Assembly (NCBI RefSeq): GCF_001625655.1
Contig: NZ_AUYB01000112.1
Coordinates: 1 to 64,000 of the forward strand
Source: Pseudoalteromonas luteoviolacea DSM 6061
Lineage (GTDB): Bacteria > Pseudomonadota > Gammaproteobacteria > Enterobacterales > Alteromonadaceae
Direction: 5' to 3'
Length of the DNA stretch: 64,000 nucleotides
Below the pieces are notes generated by a model, which ran no database searches, was not told where the DNA came from, and was given only the letters and a program-made list of their open reading frames with translations. Positions 31,296-40,033 of this stretch are shown in pieces (within the stretch, counting starts at the first letter, position 1; each line of letters starts with the position of its first letter). The position numbers were made by a program, and so were the translations under genes.

Positions 31296-32107
31296 TGTTG
31301 ACCTCTGGTGTGCACTTTATCAAACACCCATCTCACATCACCTATTGGAGGCTCAAGATAGAAAGTCTTGCTCAATAAATCACACAGCTGTTCAACATTA
31401 CCCACTGAGCGCTCAACCTGTTCACCTGTACGCTCATTAGAATAAAGATAACTCAAATTCCGTAATACAAAGCGTTCGTGGCCAGAGATACGTGACACAA
31501 CGAGATTGTTTACGAAACTCGCCTCTGGATGTTGATGGCTATAAAAATGGCCGACATCACAATCACTTTCATAGGTTTCGAGCAAATCAACTTGATACAA
31601 AGTAACTCGCTCAGGCTTTTGTAGGGAAACTGTCACACTATAGGGGGTTCTTTCAATATGGTACTCGTTAATACCTTCACAAATTTGGGTACTGCGCTCA
31701 ATTGGAATAGGAATACGCGGTGTTTTAACCCCAAAGCCAACGTCTACCAAATATGTTTTTCCTTGAAAAGTTAACTGGGTTAACCGATGTGTCCGAGCGT
31801 TAGTTTTAGTGCCATTTAATAGCACCCTTCCCAGCAAGGGCGCCACTTCAAAGCCAATCGCTTGTAAGGCCAGCATGGCAATTTTGTTATGTTCGAAACA
31901 GTAGCCGCCTTGTTGTTGCACTATCAATCGCTCAAACAACTCATCGTCATTGGTACTGAGGAATTTATCTTGCATCGCATTGAAGCTGCTGAAGCTAAAG
32001 CGATTGATATGTGCCTGAATGAGTTTGCCAACAAAAACCAGGTCAGCTGATACAGCACCTTGTAGATCAAGTTTTGATAAATAAATAGCTAATTGCGTTT
32101 GATTCAT
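31286..32107 (-). CDS. Arylamine N-acetyltransferase
   Basis: NAT family enzyme (273 residues) that transfers acetyl from acetyl-CoA to arylamines, hydroxylamines or hydrazines. The Cys-His-Asp triad is at C70 (QGGYCFEHN), H107 (ARTHRL) and D122 (YLVDVGFG), nearly the same numbering as in Salmonella NAT (69, 107, 122). The physiological substrate cannot be inferred from the flanking genes. It ends in the shared convergent hairpin at 31269-31295. Confidence 0.94.
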   Translation of the reverse strand: MNQTQLAIYLSKLDLQGAVSADLVFVGKLIQAHINRFSFSSFNAMQDKFLSTNDDELFERLIVQQQGGYCFEHNKIAMLALQAIGFEVAPLLGRVLLNGTKTNARTHRLTQLTFQGKTYLVDVGFGVKTPRIPIPIERSTQICEGINEYHIERTPYSVTVSLQKPERVTLYQVDLLETYESDCDVGHFYSHQHPEASFVNNLVVSRISGHERFVLRNLSYLYSNERTGEQVERSVGNVEQLCDLLSKTFYLEPPIGDVRWVFDKVHTRGQQAN

Positions 32108-32187
32108 GTTATTCCTCTATGTGTCTCGATTGATTCCCTAAGTGAATAACTGCACCTTAAAACCTCAAGCAAAGTTGAGGTCAACTA

Positions 32188-34938
32188 TTAACTTACTTCA
32201 ATGAGTATTTTTTTTGCTTCGTGATGATGAAGTAATTGAAGCGCTTCAAAATCGCAGAGTGGCTTGCTCATAAAGTACCCTTGCATTTGCTGGCAATACA
32301 GTGTGGACAAGATCTGTAATTGCGCGAGTTGTTCAATTCCTTCCGCAGTGACGGTTAAATTAAAACTCTTTGCCATTGCACAAATTGCTTCTATCAATTG
32401 TCTGGGCTTACCTGCGCCTTCAATACCATTTATAAATGCCCTATCAATTTTGACACCATCCACTGGTAGCACATTCAATCTTGATAAACTGCTATAGCCA
32501 GTACCAAAGTCATCAATATAAATCCCAAACCCAAGATCATGCAGTTTTTGCAAAGGCGCGATCAACGAGTTTTCTTCTGTCATCATGGCAGACTCCGTCA
32601 GTTCAATTTTAAAATGGTCGGGGCGATACTCGGATTGCTCAAATTGATGTAGTAACCAGCTCATAAACCCTTTATGTTGGAGCTGTATAGGAGAAACGTT
32701 GACGCTGACAAACATGTTATCATCCGGCAGTTGCTGTTTAAATCGAATTGCATTTTGAAACACCCATTGCCCCAACTTAACGATTTGTGCACACTCTTCT
32801 GCAATTGGAATAAACTCAGCGGGGCTAACGATACCGAGTGTCGGACTATGCCAGCGCACTAACGCCTCAAACCCCACAACGTTTACGCCACTACTACAGC
32901 AAATTGGTTGGAATCGAAGAGACAGTTCTTGGTCCATATCGAGCGTTTGCAGCTCTCTCTCCACTTGCAACCTTCTTGAAGCCTCTGTTGCAATGGCTGA
33001 CGTAAATATATGGTAATCGTTTTTACCACGTTTTTTAGCCTCGTACATGGCAACATCAGCGTCGTGCAATAACTTTTCGGCTTCATAGTTTAAGCATGGA
33101 GCTGTAAAGCGCCTTACTCCAACACTGCCGCTGACTGTATGAGTCGTGCCCTCATATTCAAACGGCAAACGAATGGCCGTCAGTATATCCTCAAGCAACA
33201 ACTCAAGGGGTATGCTCAAATTGTTCACACTGATTAGGATTGCAAATTCATCTCCCCCTAAGCGAGCAATATCAGCAAAGCTCCCTACTAACTCTCGCAT
33301 TCTTGCGGCAAATTCAATCAGTAACTTGTCCCCAGCTAAATGCCCCAATGTATCGTTGATCAGTTTAAAGCGATCTAAATCCAGATAGAGTAAAATATAC
33401 TCACCTGGTCCACCACTGCGGTTGGTCTCTACCAATTGTAGGAAAGTCTGGCGGTTAAGTAAGTCTGTTAAGCTGTCGTGTTGCGCTTTGTATTGCAGCT
33501 GCTCGTTGAATAATTTCAACGCAGTGATATCCGTAATACGCCCTTCATAGATGACCTCATGGCTATGACATATCCAAGAGCCAGTTTGCCTCACCCATAC
33601 CCCACTTGTTTGACTGGAACCTGCTAACCACTCCAGTTCATCATGAGGCTGTCGCTGTGCCACCATTTCTTTCCATTTTGCAGCGACGTCACCATCTAGC
33701 ATTAGATCACTCAAGGCTAACCGCGAAGAGGCATGCTCCTCTCCCAGCAGAAGCACTTTAAATGCAGGGTTAGTATCAACCAGCACCCCTTGCTTATCTA
33801 ATACAAATAGACCCTCGCTGCTATTCACAAATAGGCTTTTATATTTGCGTTCAGCAACAATATGTTGCTGAAGTGCTGTTAGGCGTTTATTTGATTCATG
33901 TTGAATTTGCTGATTGGCCTGTGCCAAGCTGGCTGTCCGCTCTTCAACGAGATTGTTTATCGTTTCATGACGCACGGTTAAATAGCGCACCTGCATTAAC
34001 ACCATTAAACCCAGAGCTGCTGCTATCAAAGTAACGATCGCAATGATTAACGTGGCATTGTGTAAAAGAGAAGGTGCTAATTGAGGCTGAGTGTACAAAT
34101 GCATGGAGACCGATGTACCAAAAAAGTCTATCTCTGCGGTAATTCCAGCCGATTTGTCTGCTAAGTGAAATTGATCTTGCCAATCCGAGGTAAACAACAA
34201 CTGCTCGCCAGCAAAAACGCGCATATGGTGGCCACTTGTTTGATATAACTGACCAAAGAGCCCTTCTAGGAGGTGATTAAGTTGAAAGCCAATGCCTAAC
34301 GCACGCTGTGACTCAGGTGTCAATGTGACGAACTGTTCAATTACAACGCTCCACCGCTGTGCTTGGGGCCACTTTAGAGCCTGAAGTTCATTGTTCCCTA
34401 AACGTTGTATAAACGGATCGGTCACAGCCACAGCCGTTCCTAGCAAATGTCCAAACTCAGACACAGGCGCAGCTTTCAAAGTCGTTAAATATAAACCATT
34501 TGCACCGTCTGGTAAGCGAACTTTAAAATCAAAAAAGCCCAACGATTGATATTGCTGCTCCAAATGAGAAACTTGGTGACTGTCTATAATTGCATACGAC
34601 TCTAAGCTTAACTCAAGATCTAAACCTGCCAATTGGGATTGAGCCAGATGATAAAACTGTTCTGGTGTAATATCGGAGCGAGCCCGCAGGTAAGCCTCAA
34701 TAGAATATAGTAAATGAGCAAAACGCTGCAATTGATCGCTCAAGCGAGATTGATACTGTGATACATGCTGCTCAAGGTGATGATGTGTACGTTGTTTGAA
34801 GTGCGCATTAAATTCAAATCCAACGTAACATATTACACACAAATAAATGCCATATACCCACCCTCCAAACTTGGCTGGCGCTTGAAACACTTTATCCCAC
34901 TTTTTTACTCTAGACATCCGCTCATAACACTGTACCAT
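32188..34938 (-). CDS. Membrane sensor with CHASE, PAS, GGDEF and EAL domains
   Basis: A 916-residue cyclic-di-GMP turnover protein. Order: N-terminal helix (about 25-42), periplasmic CHASE-like sensor (about 50-290), second helix (about 293-315), short coiled coil, PAS (about 365-480), GGDEF (about 490-650, motif ARLGGDEFAIL) and EAL (about 660-905). The EAL residues are intact (FEALVRW, IELTES, IDDFGTGYSSL, VKIDRAFI, AEGIEQL, MQGYFMSKP), so phosphodiesterase activity is likely. GGDEF is intact, but the inhibitory RxxD site is missing its arginine (SFAD). The net direction cannot be told from sequence. Divergent from the binding-protein gene with a 30-bp spacer. Confidence 0.93.
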   Translation of the reverse strand: MVQCYERMSRVKKWDKVFQAPAKFGGWVYGIYLCVICYVGFEFNAHFKQRTHHHLEQHVSQYQSRLSDQLQRFAHLLYSIEAYLRARSDITPEQFYHLAQSQLAGLDLELSLESYAIIDSHQVSHLEQQYQSLGFFDFKVRLPDGANGLYLTTLKAAPVSEFGHLLGTAVAVTDPFIQRLGNNELQALKWPQAQRWSVVIEQFVTLTPESQRALGIGFQLNHLLEGLFGQLYQTSGHHMRVFAGEQLLFTSDWQDQFHLADKSAGITAEIDFFGTSVSMHLYTQPQLAPSLLHNATLIIAIVTLIAAALGLMVLMQVRYLTVRHETINNLVEERTASLAQANQQIQHESNKRLTALQQHIVAERKYKSLFVNSSEGLFVLDKQGVLVDTNPAFKVLLLGEEHASSRLALSDLMLDGDVAAKWKEMVAQRQPHDELEWLAGSSQTSGVWVRQTGSWICHSHEVIYEGRITDITALKLFNEQLQYKAQHDSLTDLLNRQTFLQLVETNRSGGPGEYILLYLDLDRFKLINDTLGHLAGDKLLIEFAARMRELVGSFADIARLGGDEFAILISVNNLSIPLELLLEDILTAIRLPFEYEGTTHTVSGSVGVRRFTAPCLNYEAEKLLHDADVAMYEAKKRGKNDYHIFTSAIATEASRRLQVERELQTLDMDQELSLRFQPICCSSGVNVVGFEALVRWHSPTLGIVSPAEFIPIAEECAQIVKLGQWVFQNAIRFKQQLPDDNMFVSVNVSPIQLQHKGFMSWLLHQFEQSEYRPDHFKIELTESAMMTEENSLIAPLQKLHDLGFGIYIDDFGTGYSSLSRLNVLPVDGVKIDRAFINGIEGAGKPRQLIEAICAMAKSFNLTVTAEGIEQLAQLQILSTLYCQQMQGYFMSKPLCDFEALQLLHHHEAKKILIEVS

Positions 34939-34968
34939 TGCACTACTTGATAATAATTCTTATTTGCG

Positions 34969-35946
34969 ATGATTAAAAGTAAACTTTGCTGTTTTTACCC
35001 GATTTTGCTACTAAGTACCCAAGTTTTAGCCAAAGACGAGCTCAACGTTTACTCCTTTCGAAAATATGAATTAATTAAACCTATGCTGCAGGCGTTCGAA
35101 AAGCAGAGCGGTATTCGGGTCAACCTAGTGAATGGTAAATCTCAATTTTTACTTTCTCGATTAAGTAATGATGGACACAATTCTAGGGCAGACGTGATAT
35201 TAAGCTCTGATCTTGTGCAGCTCAGTGCTCATAGGGCGCTATTACAACCAATGACCGATTTAAAAAGGTGGTCTGAAGTACCTGACGTATTCAAAGATCC
35301 AGATCAGCGTTGGGTCAGTGTCTCCATGCGCACCCGCGCGCTATTCGCGAATACACACAATACTGCTGCTATTCCAAACCAATTTAAACAACTTAGCGAC
35401 CCACAAATGAAAGGTCAGTTCTGTGTAAGAGATTGGCGACACAGTTACAACAGAACTTTATTTGCCAGTTTGTTGGCCAGCGACAGTGCCCCCAACACCA
35501 GTTGGCTAAAAAATGCCAACCAGCTTTTGGCAAAGCGCCCGTCTGGGGGAGATAGAGATCAACTACGCGCACTGGCGAAAGGGCAGTGCCAGTTTGCCTT
35601 AGCAAACCATTATTATTGGCACATGATGAAACAGTCTAACAACAAGCAGGATGTCAAACTTGCAACGCAAATTGAGATGCACTTTTTGCAAATGGCAAAT
35701 GGTACAACCCCAGTTTCAACGACCACAGCAGCCATAGCAAAATATGCTCCCAACAAACAAAACGCATTAATGTTTATCGATTTTTTACTTTTGCCAGAAA
35801 CTCAGAAAATGTATGCGCAGCTCATCAATGAATTCCCTGTGATGGAAATCAAGGGCTACACGCTGCCATTTAAGCCCGCCCTAGAAAATATAAATAAAAG
35901 CTTACACTACACCGAAAAGGTCGAGGCGGCACTCCCGCACAACTAA
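34969..35946 (+). CDS. Periplasmic iron(III)-type ABC substrate-binding protein, no permease nearby
   Basis: A 325-residue secreted protein with a signal peptide ending at about VLA (residue 21). The mature start DELNVYSFRKYELIKPMLQAFEKQSGIRVN and the segment DVILSSDLVQL follow the FbpA/FutA family of ferric-ion binding proteins; conserved tyrosines such as in NHYYWH may bind metal. FbpB/C-type permease and ATPase genes would normally follow, but an unrelated small gene on the other strand does. It may serve a transporter elsewhere, or sense a ligand for the neighbouring GGDEF-EAL protein. The latter is speculation. Confidence 0.85.
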   Translation: MIKSKLCCFYPILLLSTQVLAKDELNVYSFRKYELIKPMLQAFEKQSGIRVNLVNGKSQFLLSRLSNDGHNSRADVILSSDLVQLSAHRALLQPMTDLKRWSEVPDVFKDPDQRWVSVSMRTRALFANTHNTAAIPNQFKQLSDPQMKGQFCVRDWRHSYNRTLFASLLASDSAPNTSWLKNANQLLAKRPSGGDRDQLRALAKGQCQFALANHYYWHMMKQSNNKQDVKLATQIEMHFLQMANGTTPVSTTTAAIAKYAPNKQNALMFIDFLLLPETQKMYAQLINEFPVMEIKGYTLPFKPALENINKSLHYTEKVEAALPHN

Positions 35947-36041
35947 CATTTAGCCTGTACCGAATAAAGCAATAAAGTTTACAAATTTATGCTTCATATG
36001 AGTGCGCCTTTGCCACAAATTAGCGCAGCTGGGAAAGTGAT

Positions 36042-36314
36042 TTACTGGGTTTTTGCCACCCATTTTTGAACAGACGATTTAGGGTATAAAACATCTTTGA
36101 ACAGGCGATGTTTTTCAAATACCAACCCTTTTTCCGTACTCGGCAACCCTACCTGTACCTGACTATGGTGCGTGTTGAAACGCGAAATCAAGGTGAGTTT
36201 ATCCTGCGCTCTTTTAAGGTGAGTATTTAGATATACACGCACATCATCGGCCGTCATTAAACCCAACGCATCTAAATTCATTAATTCTTTTTTTAATGCA
36301 GAGCGAATACCCAT
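36042..36314 (-). CDS. Conserved-looking hypothetical protein, 90 aa
   Basis: Small basic, soluble protein starting at an ATG (MGIRSALKKELMNLDALGLM). No signal peptide, membrane segment or recognised domain. The N-terminal 35 residues look helical. A plausible initiation region (AGGGAGACC) lies just upstream of the ATG. It stands alone between the iron-binding protein gene and the divergent S4 gene. I do not recognise the family. Confidence 0.65.
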   Translation of the reverse strand: MGIRSALKKELMNLDALGLMTADDVRVYLNTHLKRAQDKLTLISRFNTHHSQVQVGLPSTEKGLVFEKHRLFKDVLYPKSSVQKWVAKTQ

Positions 36315-36476
36315 CGTAGGTCTCCCTGTGTTGTCATAATGGAATTAATCAAATTGCTAGCAAAATACACACCAATTGCTGCATTTACATTAAAGACCAC
36401 CACTTTCACGAAAAAGTTTCGTCATTCATCTTGTCTGCGCGGTATACTGTCGCAAAGACGTTTTTAGAGTTGTGAT

Positions 36477-36860
36477 ATGAATCAAGAATACATCGAAATT
36501 GAACTCGAAGAAGAACCCATCGAGCTCTGTAACCTATTAAAAGTGCTCGATTTCGCCGAAACTGGTGGTCAAGCCAAGCAGCTAATTGCGATGGGGTATG
36601 TAGCTGTAAATAGCGAGCTTTGTACTCAAAAACGCAAAAAAATGTACTCAGGCGATAGCCTTGAGTTTGATGGAGAAGTCTTTTTACTGACATTGGCTGA
36701 AGGGGCAACCCCAAGTCCAAGACCCGCTACTCCACCAATAAAACCAGCCCAAAGTAATGCGACAGCTAATAAGGCGACTAAAAAGCAATCCAATAAAAAG
36801 CGTAAGAAACAGCCTCAAGTCGACAGTAAAACAGGCAGAAAGCCTATCTCATTTGGTTAA
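36477..36860 (+). CDS. S4-domain RNA-binding protein with lysine-rich tail
   Basis: A 127-residue protein with a single S4 domain at about 15-70 (LLKVLDFAETGGQAKQLIAMGYVAVNSE), closely resembling YbcJ-type small RNA-binding proteins. YbcJ is about 70 residues; this one has an added tail of about 50 residues rich in Pro, Ala and Lys (NKKRKKQPQ), probably disordered and adding RNA affinity. It is followed by the thioesterase gene after 20 bp, so the two may be cotranscribed. Confidence 0.85.
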   Translation: MNQEYIEIELEEEPIELCNLLKVLDFAETGGQAKQLIAMGYVAVNSELCTQKRKKMYSGDSLEFDGEVFLLTLAEGATPSPRPATPPIKPAQSNATANKATKKQSNKKRKKQPQVDSKTGRKPISFG

Positions 36861-36880
36861 TTAAACTATCAAGGACAAAC

Positions 36881-37327
36881 ATGAGTATTTGGTTTAGACC
36901 TGTTACCAAGGCACTGTGCCAATCCTTAGATCAAGGACTCCATGGCAAAGGCTCCTTGATGGCCACGCTTGGCATTGAGATAAGTGAAATTGGCGACGAT
37001 TTTCTTGCAGCGACAATGCCAGCAACGCCACACCACCACAACCCCATAGGTATGGTTCACGGTGGCGCTAATGTTGCACTAGCGGAGACAGTCGCAAGTT
37101 ATGCTGCTAATTTCGTTGTAGACTTTGAGCGTTATTATTGTGTGGGACAAGAAATCAACGCCAATCATTTAAAAGCCTCACGTAATGGTGTATTAACGGC
37201 TGTAGCGAAGCCGCTTCATCTGGGAAAACGAACTTCCGTTTGGGAGGTCAAGGTCACAAATGCCAAAGGCGAGCTATGTTGCGTCTCAAGAATGACCGCA
37301 GCAGTTATTGAACGCGCAGTAAAATAA
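36881..37327 (+). CDS. Hotdog-fold acyl-CoA thioesterase (PaaI/YdiI family)
   Basis: A 148-residue single hotdog domain. The catalytic segment HGGANVALAETVASYA (Glu near residue 69) and the sequence EINANHLKASRNG...KPLHLGKRTSVWEV match E. coli YdiI (MenI, 1,4-dihydroxy-2-naphthoyl-CoA hydrolase) and EntH, the enterobactin proofreading thioesterase. In this genome either role is possible, since a DHB pathway lies 20 kb away, but it is not in that cluster. It follows the S4 gene and precedes the FAD oxidoreductase on the same strand. Confidence 0.9.
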   Translation: MSIWFRPVTKALCQSLDQGLHGKGSLMATLGIEISEIGDDFLAATMPATPHHHNPIGMVHGGANVALAETVASYAANFVVDFERYYCVGQEINANHLKASRNGVLTAVAKPLHLGKRTSVWEVKVTNAKGELCCVSRMTAAVIERAVK

Positions 37328-37411
37328 GCCCTACTCATGCAAAGGCACTGATAGCGACAATCGTTTAACAAAGAGACAATCAATAACCCCCTGTGCAGGA
37401 ATGAAAATACA

Positions 37412-38518
37412 ATGGAACAAGTCGACACAATCGTAATCGGCGCTGGCGTCATAGGGCTGGCCATTGCAGCAAGACTCAGTAAACACAATGAAGTCGTGCT
37501 GATTGAACAGGGGCACCACTTTGGCGAGCATACCAGTAGCAGAAATAGCGAAGTCATTCATGCCGGCATTTACTATCCTAGCGACAGCTTAAAAGCTCGT
37601 ACTTGTGTAGAAGGGAAAGCGCAGTTGTACACGCACTGCACTGAGTTTTCAGTCCCTTTTGCCAAAATCGGCAAAGTGATCACCGCCCAAAATTCGCAAG
37701 AAGAAGAGAAACTCGCCTCACTCCTTAAACAGGCTCAAAGTAATGGCGTAGATGATTTATTCTGGCTAAGCAAATCGCAATTGGAGCAAAAAGCGCCGCA
37801 AATTAATGCTGTTGCAGGATTGTACTCCCCCTCAACAGGTATTGTGGATAGCCATCAATTTATGCTGTCATTACTTGGTCAATTGGAAAGCAATCAAGGG
37901 CAATATGTACCCTGCACTCAGTTTGTTGGGGCGAACCCAACAGCGCATGGCTTTGATGTACAACTAGATTGTGATGGCACCCCATTTAAATTGAGCTGTC
38001 GCCATTTGGTCAACGCAGGAGGGCTATTTGCTCAGCACAATGCTACTTTGATTGAAGGATTGCAACATAGCCATATCCCACCGACTCACTATTGCCGAGG
38101 TCAGTATTTCAGTTACCAAGGGAACCACCCATTTAAGCATTTAATTTATCCGATACCAGAAGAGCATGGTTTAGGTATCCATGCGACGTTAGATTTAGCT
38201 GGGCGACTGCGCTTTGGTCCGGATACGCGGTTTATTGATGAATTGAATTATGATACTGATGAGACCGCGTTAGAAACGTTTTACCAAGCAATTAAACGCT
38301 ATTGGCCAAATGTCGATAAGCAACGTCTGCAAGTAGACTATGCCGGTATTCGTCCAAAAACGCAGCGCCAAGGTCAACAAGATTTCCAAATTGAGGGATT
38401 TAGCCACCATGGACTTGCTGGTCTGATCAACTTATTTGGTATCGAGTCACCCGGCCTCACAGCCAGTTTAGAAATTGCCAAGGCTGTTGAAGCACTGCTC
38501 ACCACTGAGCCGAATTAA
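37412..38518 (+). CDS. FAD-dependent oxidoreductase, L-2-hydroxyglutarate oxidase-like
   Basis: A 368-residue DAO-fold flavoprotein. The FAD-binding motif VIGAGVIGLAIAARLS is at residues 7-22, with the acidic end of the second strand at LIEQ, then SSRNSEVIHAGIYYPSDSLKA, which is typical of the LhgO group. Further family segments are HYCRGQYFSY and VDYAGIRPKTQ near the end. The likely reaction is oxidation of an L-2-hydroxy acid such as L-2-hydroxyglutarate, feeding electrons to quinone; substrate assignment is by family only. It is 84 bp downstream of the thioesterase gene and ends at a clear terminator. Confidence 0.88.
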   Translation: MEQVDTIVIGAGVIGLAIAARLSKHNEVVLIEQGHHFGEHTSSRNSEVIHAGIYYPSDSLKARTCVEGKAQLYTHCTEFSVPFAKIGKVITAQNSQEEEKLASLLKQAQSNGVDDLFWLSKSQLEQKAPQINAVAGLYSPSTGIVDSHQFMLSLLGQLESNQGQYVPCTQFVGANPTAHGFDVQLDCDGTPFKLSCRHLVNAGGLFAQHNATLIEGLQHSHIPPTHYCRGQYFSYQGNHPFKHLIYPIPEEHGLGIHATLDLAGRLRFGPDTRFIDELNYDTDETALETFYQAIKRYWPNVDKQRLQVDYAGIRPKTQRQGQQDFQIEGFSHHGLAGLINLFGIESPGLTASLEIAKAVEALLTTEPN

Positions 38519-38520
38519 AA

Positions 38521-38542
38521 AAGGGCTGCTAAAGCAGCCCTT
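38521..38542. terminator. Bidirectional terminator after the FAD oxidoreductase
   Basis: A perfect 9-bp stem AAGGGCTGC/GCAGCCCTT with a TAAA loop sits directly after the oxidoreductase stop and before the end of the convergent DUF4124 gene. A run precedes it (minus-strand U run); the plus-strand T run is weak. Confidence 0.8.
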
Positions 38543-38563
38543 CTAATGTTTTTCAACACTGTG

Positions 38564-39073
38564 TTAGATATCTTCCAATGTTTTGGCTCGTTCATCCATT
38601 AGCTTTTGTAAATTCTGAGCATCTTTAACTAATTTTTTCACATCCGTTGGCTTCATGTTATCCACATCAATTTTCCCATCTGCTTGGCCTTTTTCTTGAC
38701 CTAGCTTTTCTAGTATTTCCGTATTTTCAGCAGCCATAATCGTGATTTTGGTGGGGTCTAGTGTATGTACTTGACTATTTACCCTTGTATTTGGTCTATC
38801 AGAATAATGCCAATTCCCCTTGGCATCTTGCCACTTATATATGGTTGTTTGAGAGGTTGCAGTTTCCTCATCATTGAGGACTTTTTTAGCTGAGTCCACA
38901 ACATTATTGAGCTCTTGCTTGGATTTATCTAACAGCGTGCTTGCTTGTTGCTGTGCTTCTCCAAAGATCATATCTACGCTAAGCCAAGGTTTGCCATCGG
39001 GACGTTTGATCACAAATAATGACCCTAGCCCAATCAGCATAATCATTATCATCAGGTAACTTGAATATTTCAT
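38564..39073 (-). CDS. DUF4124-domain membrane-anchored protein
   Basis: A 169-residue protein starting at the ATG at 39073 (MKYSSYLMIMIMLIGLG), with GGGAG 8 bp upstream; the frame extends to 39142 but without support. One N-terminal membrane segment (about 4-20) anchors a periplasmic part that includes a DUF4124 core (YKWQDAKGNWHYSDRPN) around residues 80-100 and charged helices before and after it. Function unknown. Convergent with the FAD oxidoreductase. Confidence 0.82.
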   Translation of the reverse strand: MKYSSYLMIMIMLIGLGSLFVIKRPDGKPWLSVDMIFGEAQQQASTLLDKSKQELNNVVDSAKKVLNDEETATSQTTIYKWQDAKGNWHYSDRPNTRVNSQVHTLDPTKITIMAAENTEILEKLGQEKGQADGKIDVDNMKPTDVKKLVKDAQNLQKLMDERAKTLEDI

Positions 39074-39196
39074 TTCGGCACTCCCTGTTTCTTGAGGCCA
39101 CACTTTTATAGTATAGCGTCTTCTTATGCTAGAGTTTGACAATTGAGTAGAAAATTATCAATTCAAAATTGCAATAATTCACCTTCTTTAGACAAA

Positions 39197-39226
39197 AAAA
39201 CAGCCGCTGTAATAAGCGACTGTTTT
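39197..39226 (-). terminator. Terminator of the cysJIH operon
   Basis: Minus-strand stem of 12 bp (AAAACAG, U-G wobble, CGCU) with a 6-nt loop, followed by a run of seven Ts (the A run at 39194-39200). It lies about 30 bp past the cysH stop. Confidence 0.85.
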
Positions 39227-39256
39227 CATAGAAATTTGAACTTAAACTATAAAGCT

Positions 39257-39997
39257 TTAGATTCCATCACCATCAATGTGTAGACCACACTCTCGGTTCA
39301 AACCAAAGAAACGAGTTTCTTCTTCAGTCATACCAGGTTCAAGCTTACGAGTTGTGTGGACGTCCCCCATAGACACATAACCTTGCTCCCACAAAGGATG
39401 ATAAGGTAAGTCATGTTTAGTCAGGTATTGATATACATCGCGGTTATTCCACTCAATTATCGGATACACTTTTACGCTGCCACGACTGATCTCTAATATT
39501 TGCTTGTCAGCACGTGATGAAGACTGCTGTCTGCGTAACCCGCTAAACCATGTACCGACGCCAAGCTCTTTTAAAGCACGTGTCATCGGTTCTACCTTGT
39601 TAAGCGTATTATACTTTTTAATTCCTTCTTCACCTTGCTCCCAAAGCTTGCCATATTTTGCTTCTTGCCAAGCAGGGCTATAGTCGCTACGAAAAACTTT
39701 TAAATTTAACTGCAACCTTTCTGTCAATTCATCGATAAATCGATACGTCTCAGGGAATAGGTAACCGGTGTCAGTTAAAACCACAGGAATATCGCTCTTT
39801 TGCTGTGATACCAAATGCAACATCACCGCAGCCTGAATACCAAAGCTGGACGACAGCATATGGGTATCAGGTAAGTTTTCTAGCGCCCAAGCAACACGCT
39901 CTTCGACACTTTTTTGTGCCAACATGCCGTTAGCATCAGCAAGCATTGCTTGTTGTGTCGCTTTATCTAACGTCAATATTTGCTTAAATTCGCTCAT
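39257..39997 (-). CDS. cysH: Phosphoadenylyl-sulfate (PAPS) reductase
   Basis: Reduces PAPS to sulfite with thioredoxin. The start is the ATG at 39997 ([16 protein letters not shown]) with AGGA upstream, giving 246 residues; the frame extends to the cysI stop. Conserved features are [41 protein letters not shown] and the C-terminal catalytic ECGLH. It lacks the two CC pairs that hold a 4Fe-4S cluster in APS reductases, so it is a PAPS enzyme, matching the presence of cysC. Last gene of cysJIH. Confidence 0.97.
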   Translation of the reverse strand: MSEFKQILTLDKATQQAMLADANGMLAQKSVEERVAWALENLPDTHMLSSSFGIQAAVMLHLVSQQKSDIPVVLTDTGYLFPETYRFIDELTERLQLNLKVFRSDYSPAWQEAKYGKLWEQGEEGIKKYNTLNKVEPMTRALKELGVGTWFSGLRRQQSSSRADKQILEISRGSVKVYPIIEWNNRDVYQYLTKHDLPYHPLWEQGYVSMGDVHTTRKLEPGMTEEETRFFGLNRECGLHIDGDGI

Positions 39998-40033
39998 AGC
40001 TTGTCCTATTATCGGGCGCATAGCGCCCATCAA

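Noticed and set aside
39257..39997. APS reductase instead of PAPS reductase
   Set aside because: The extra cysteine pairs for a 4Fe-4S cluster are absent, and an APS kinase gene is present.
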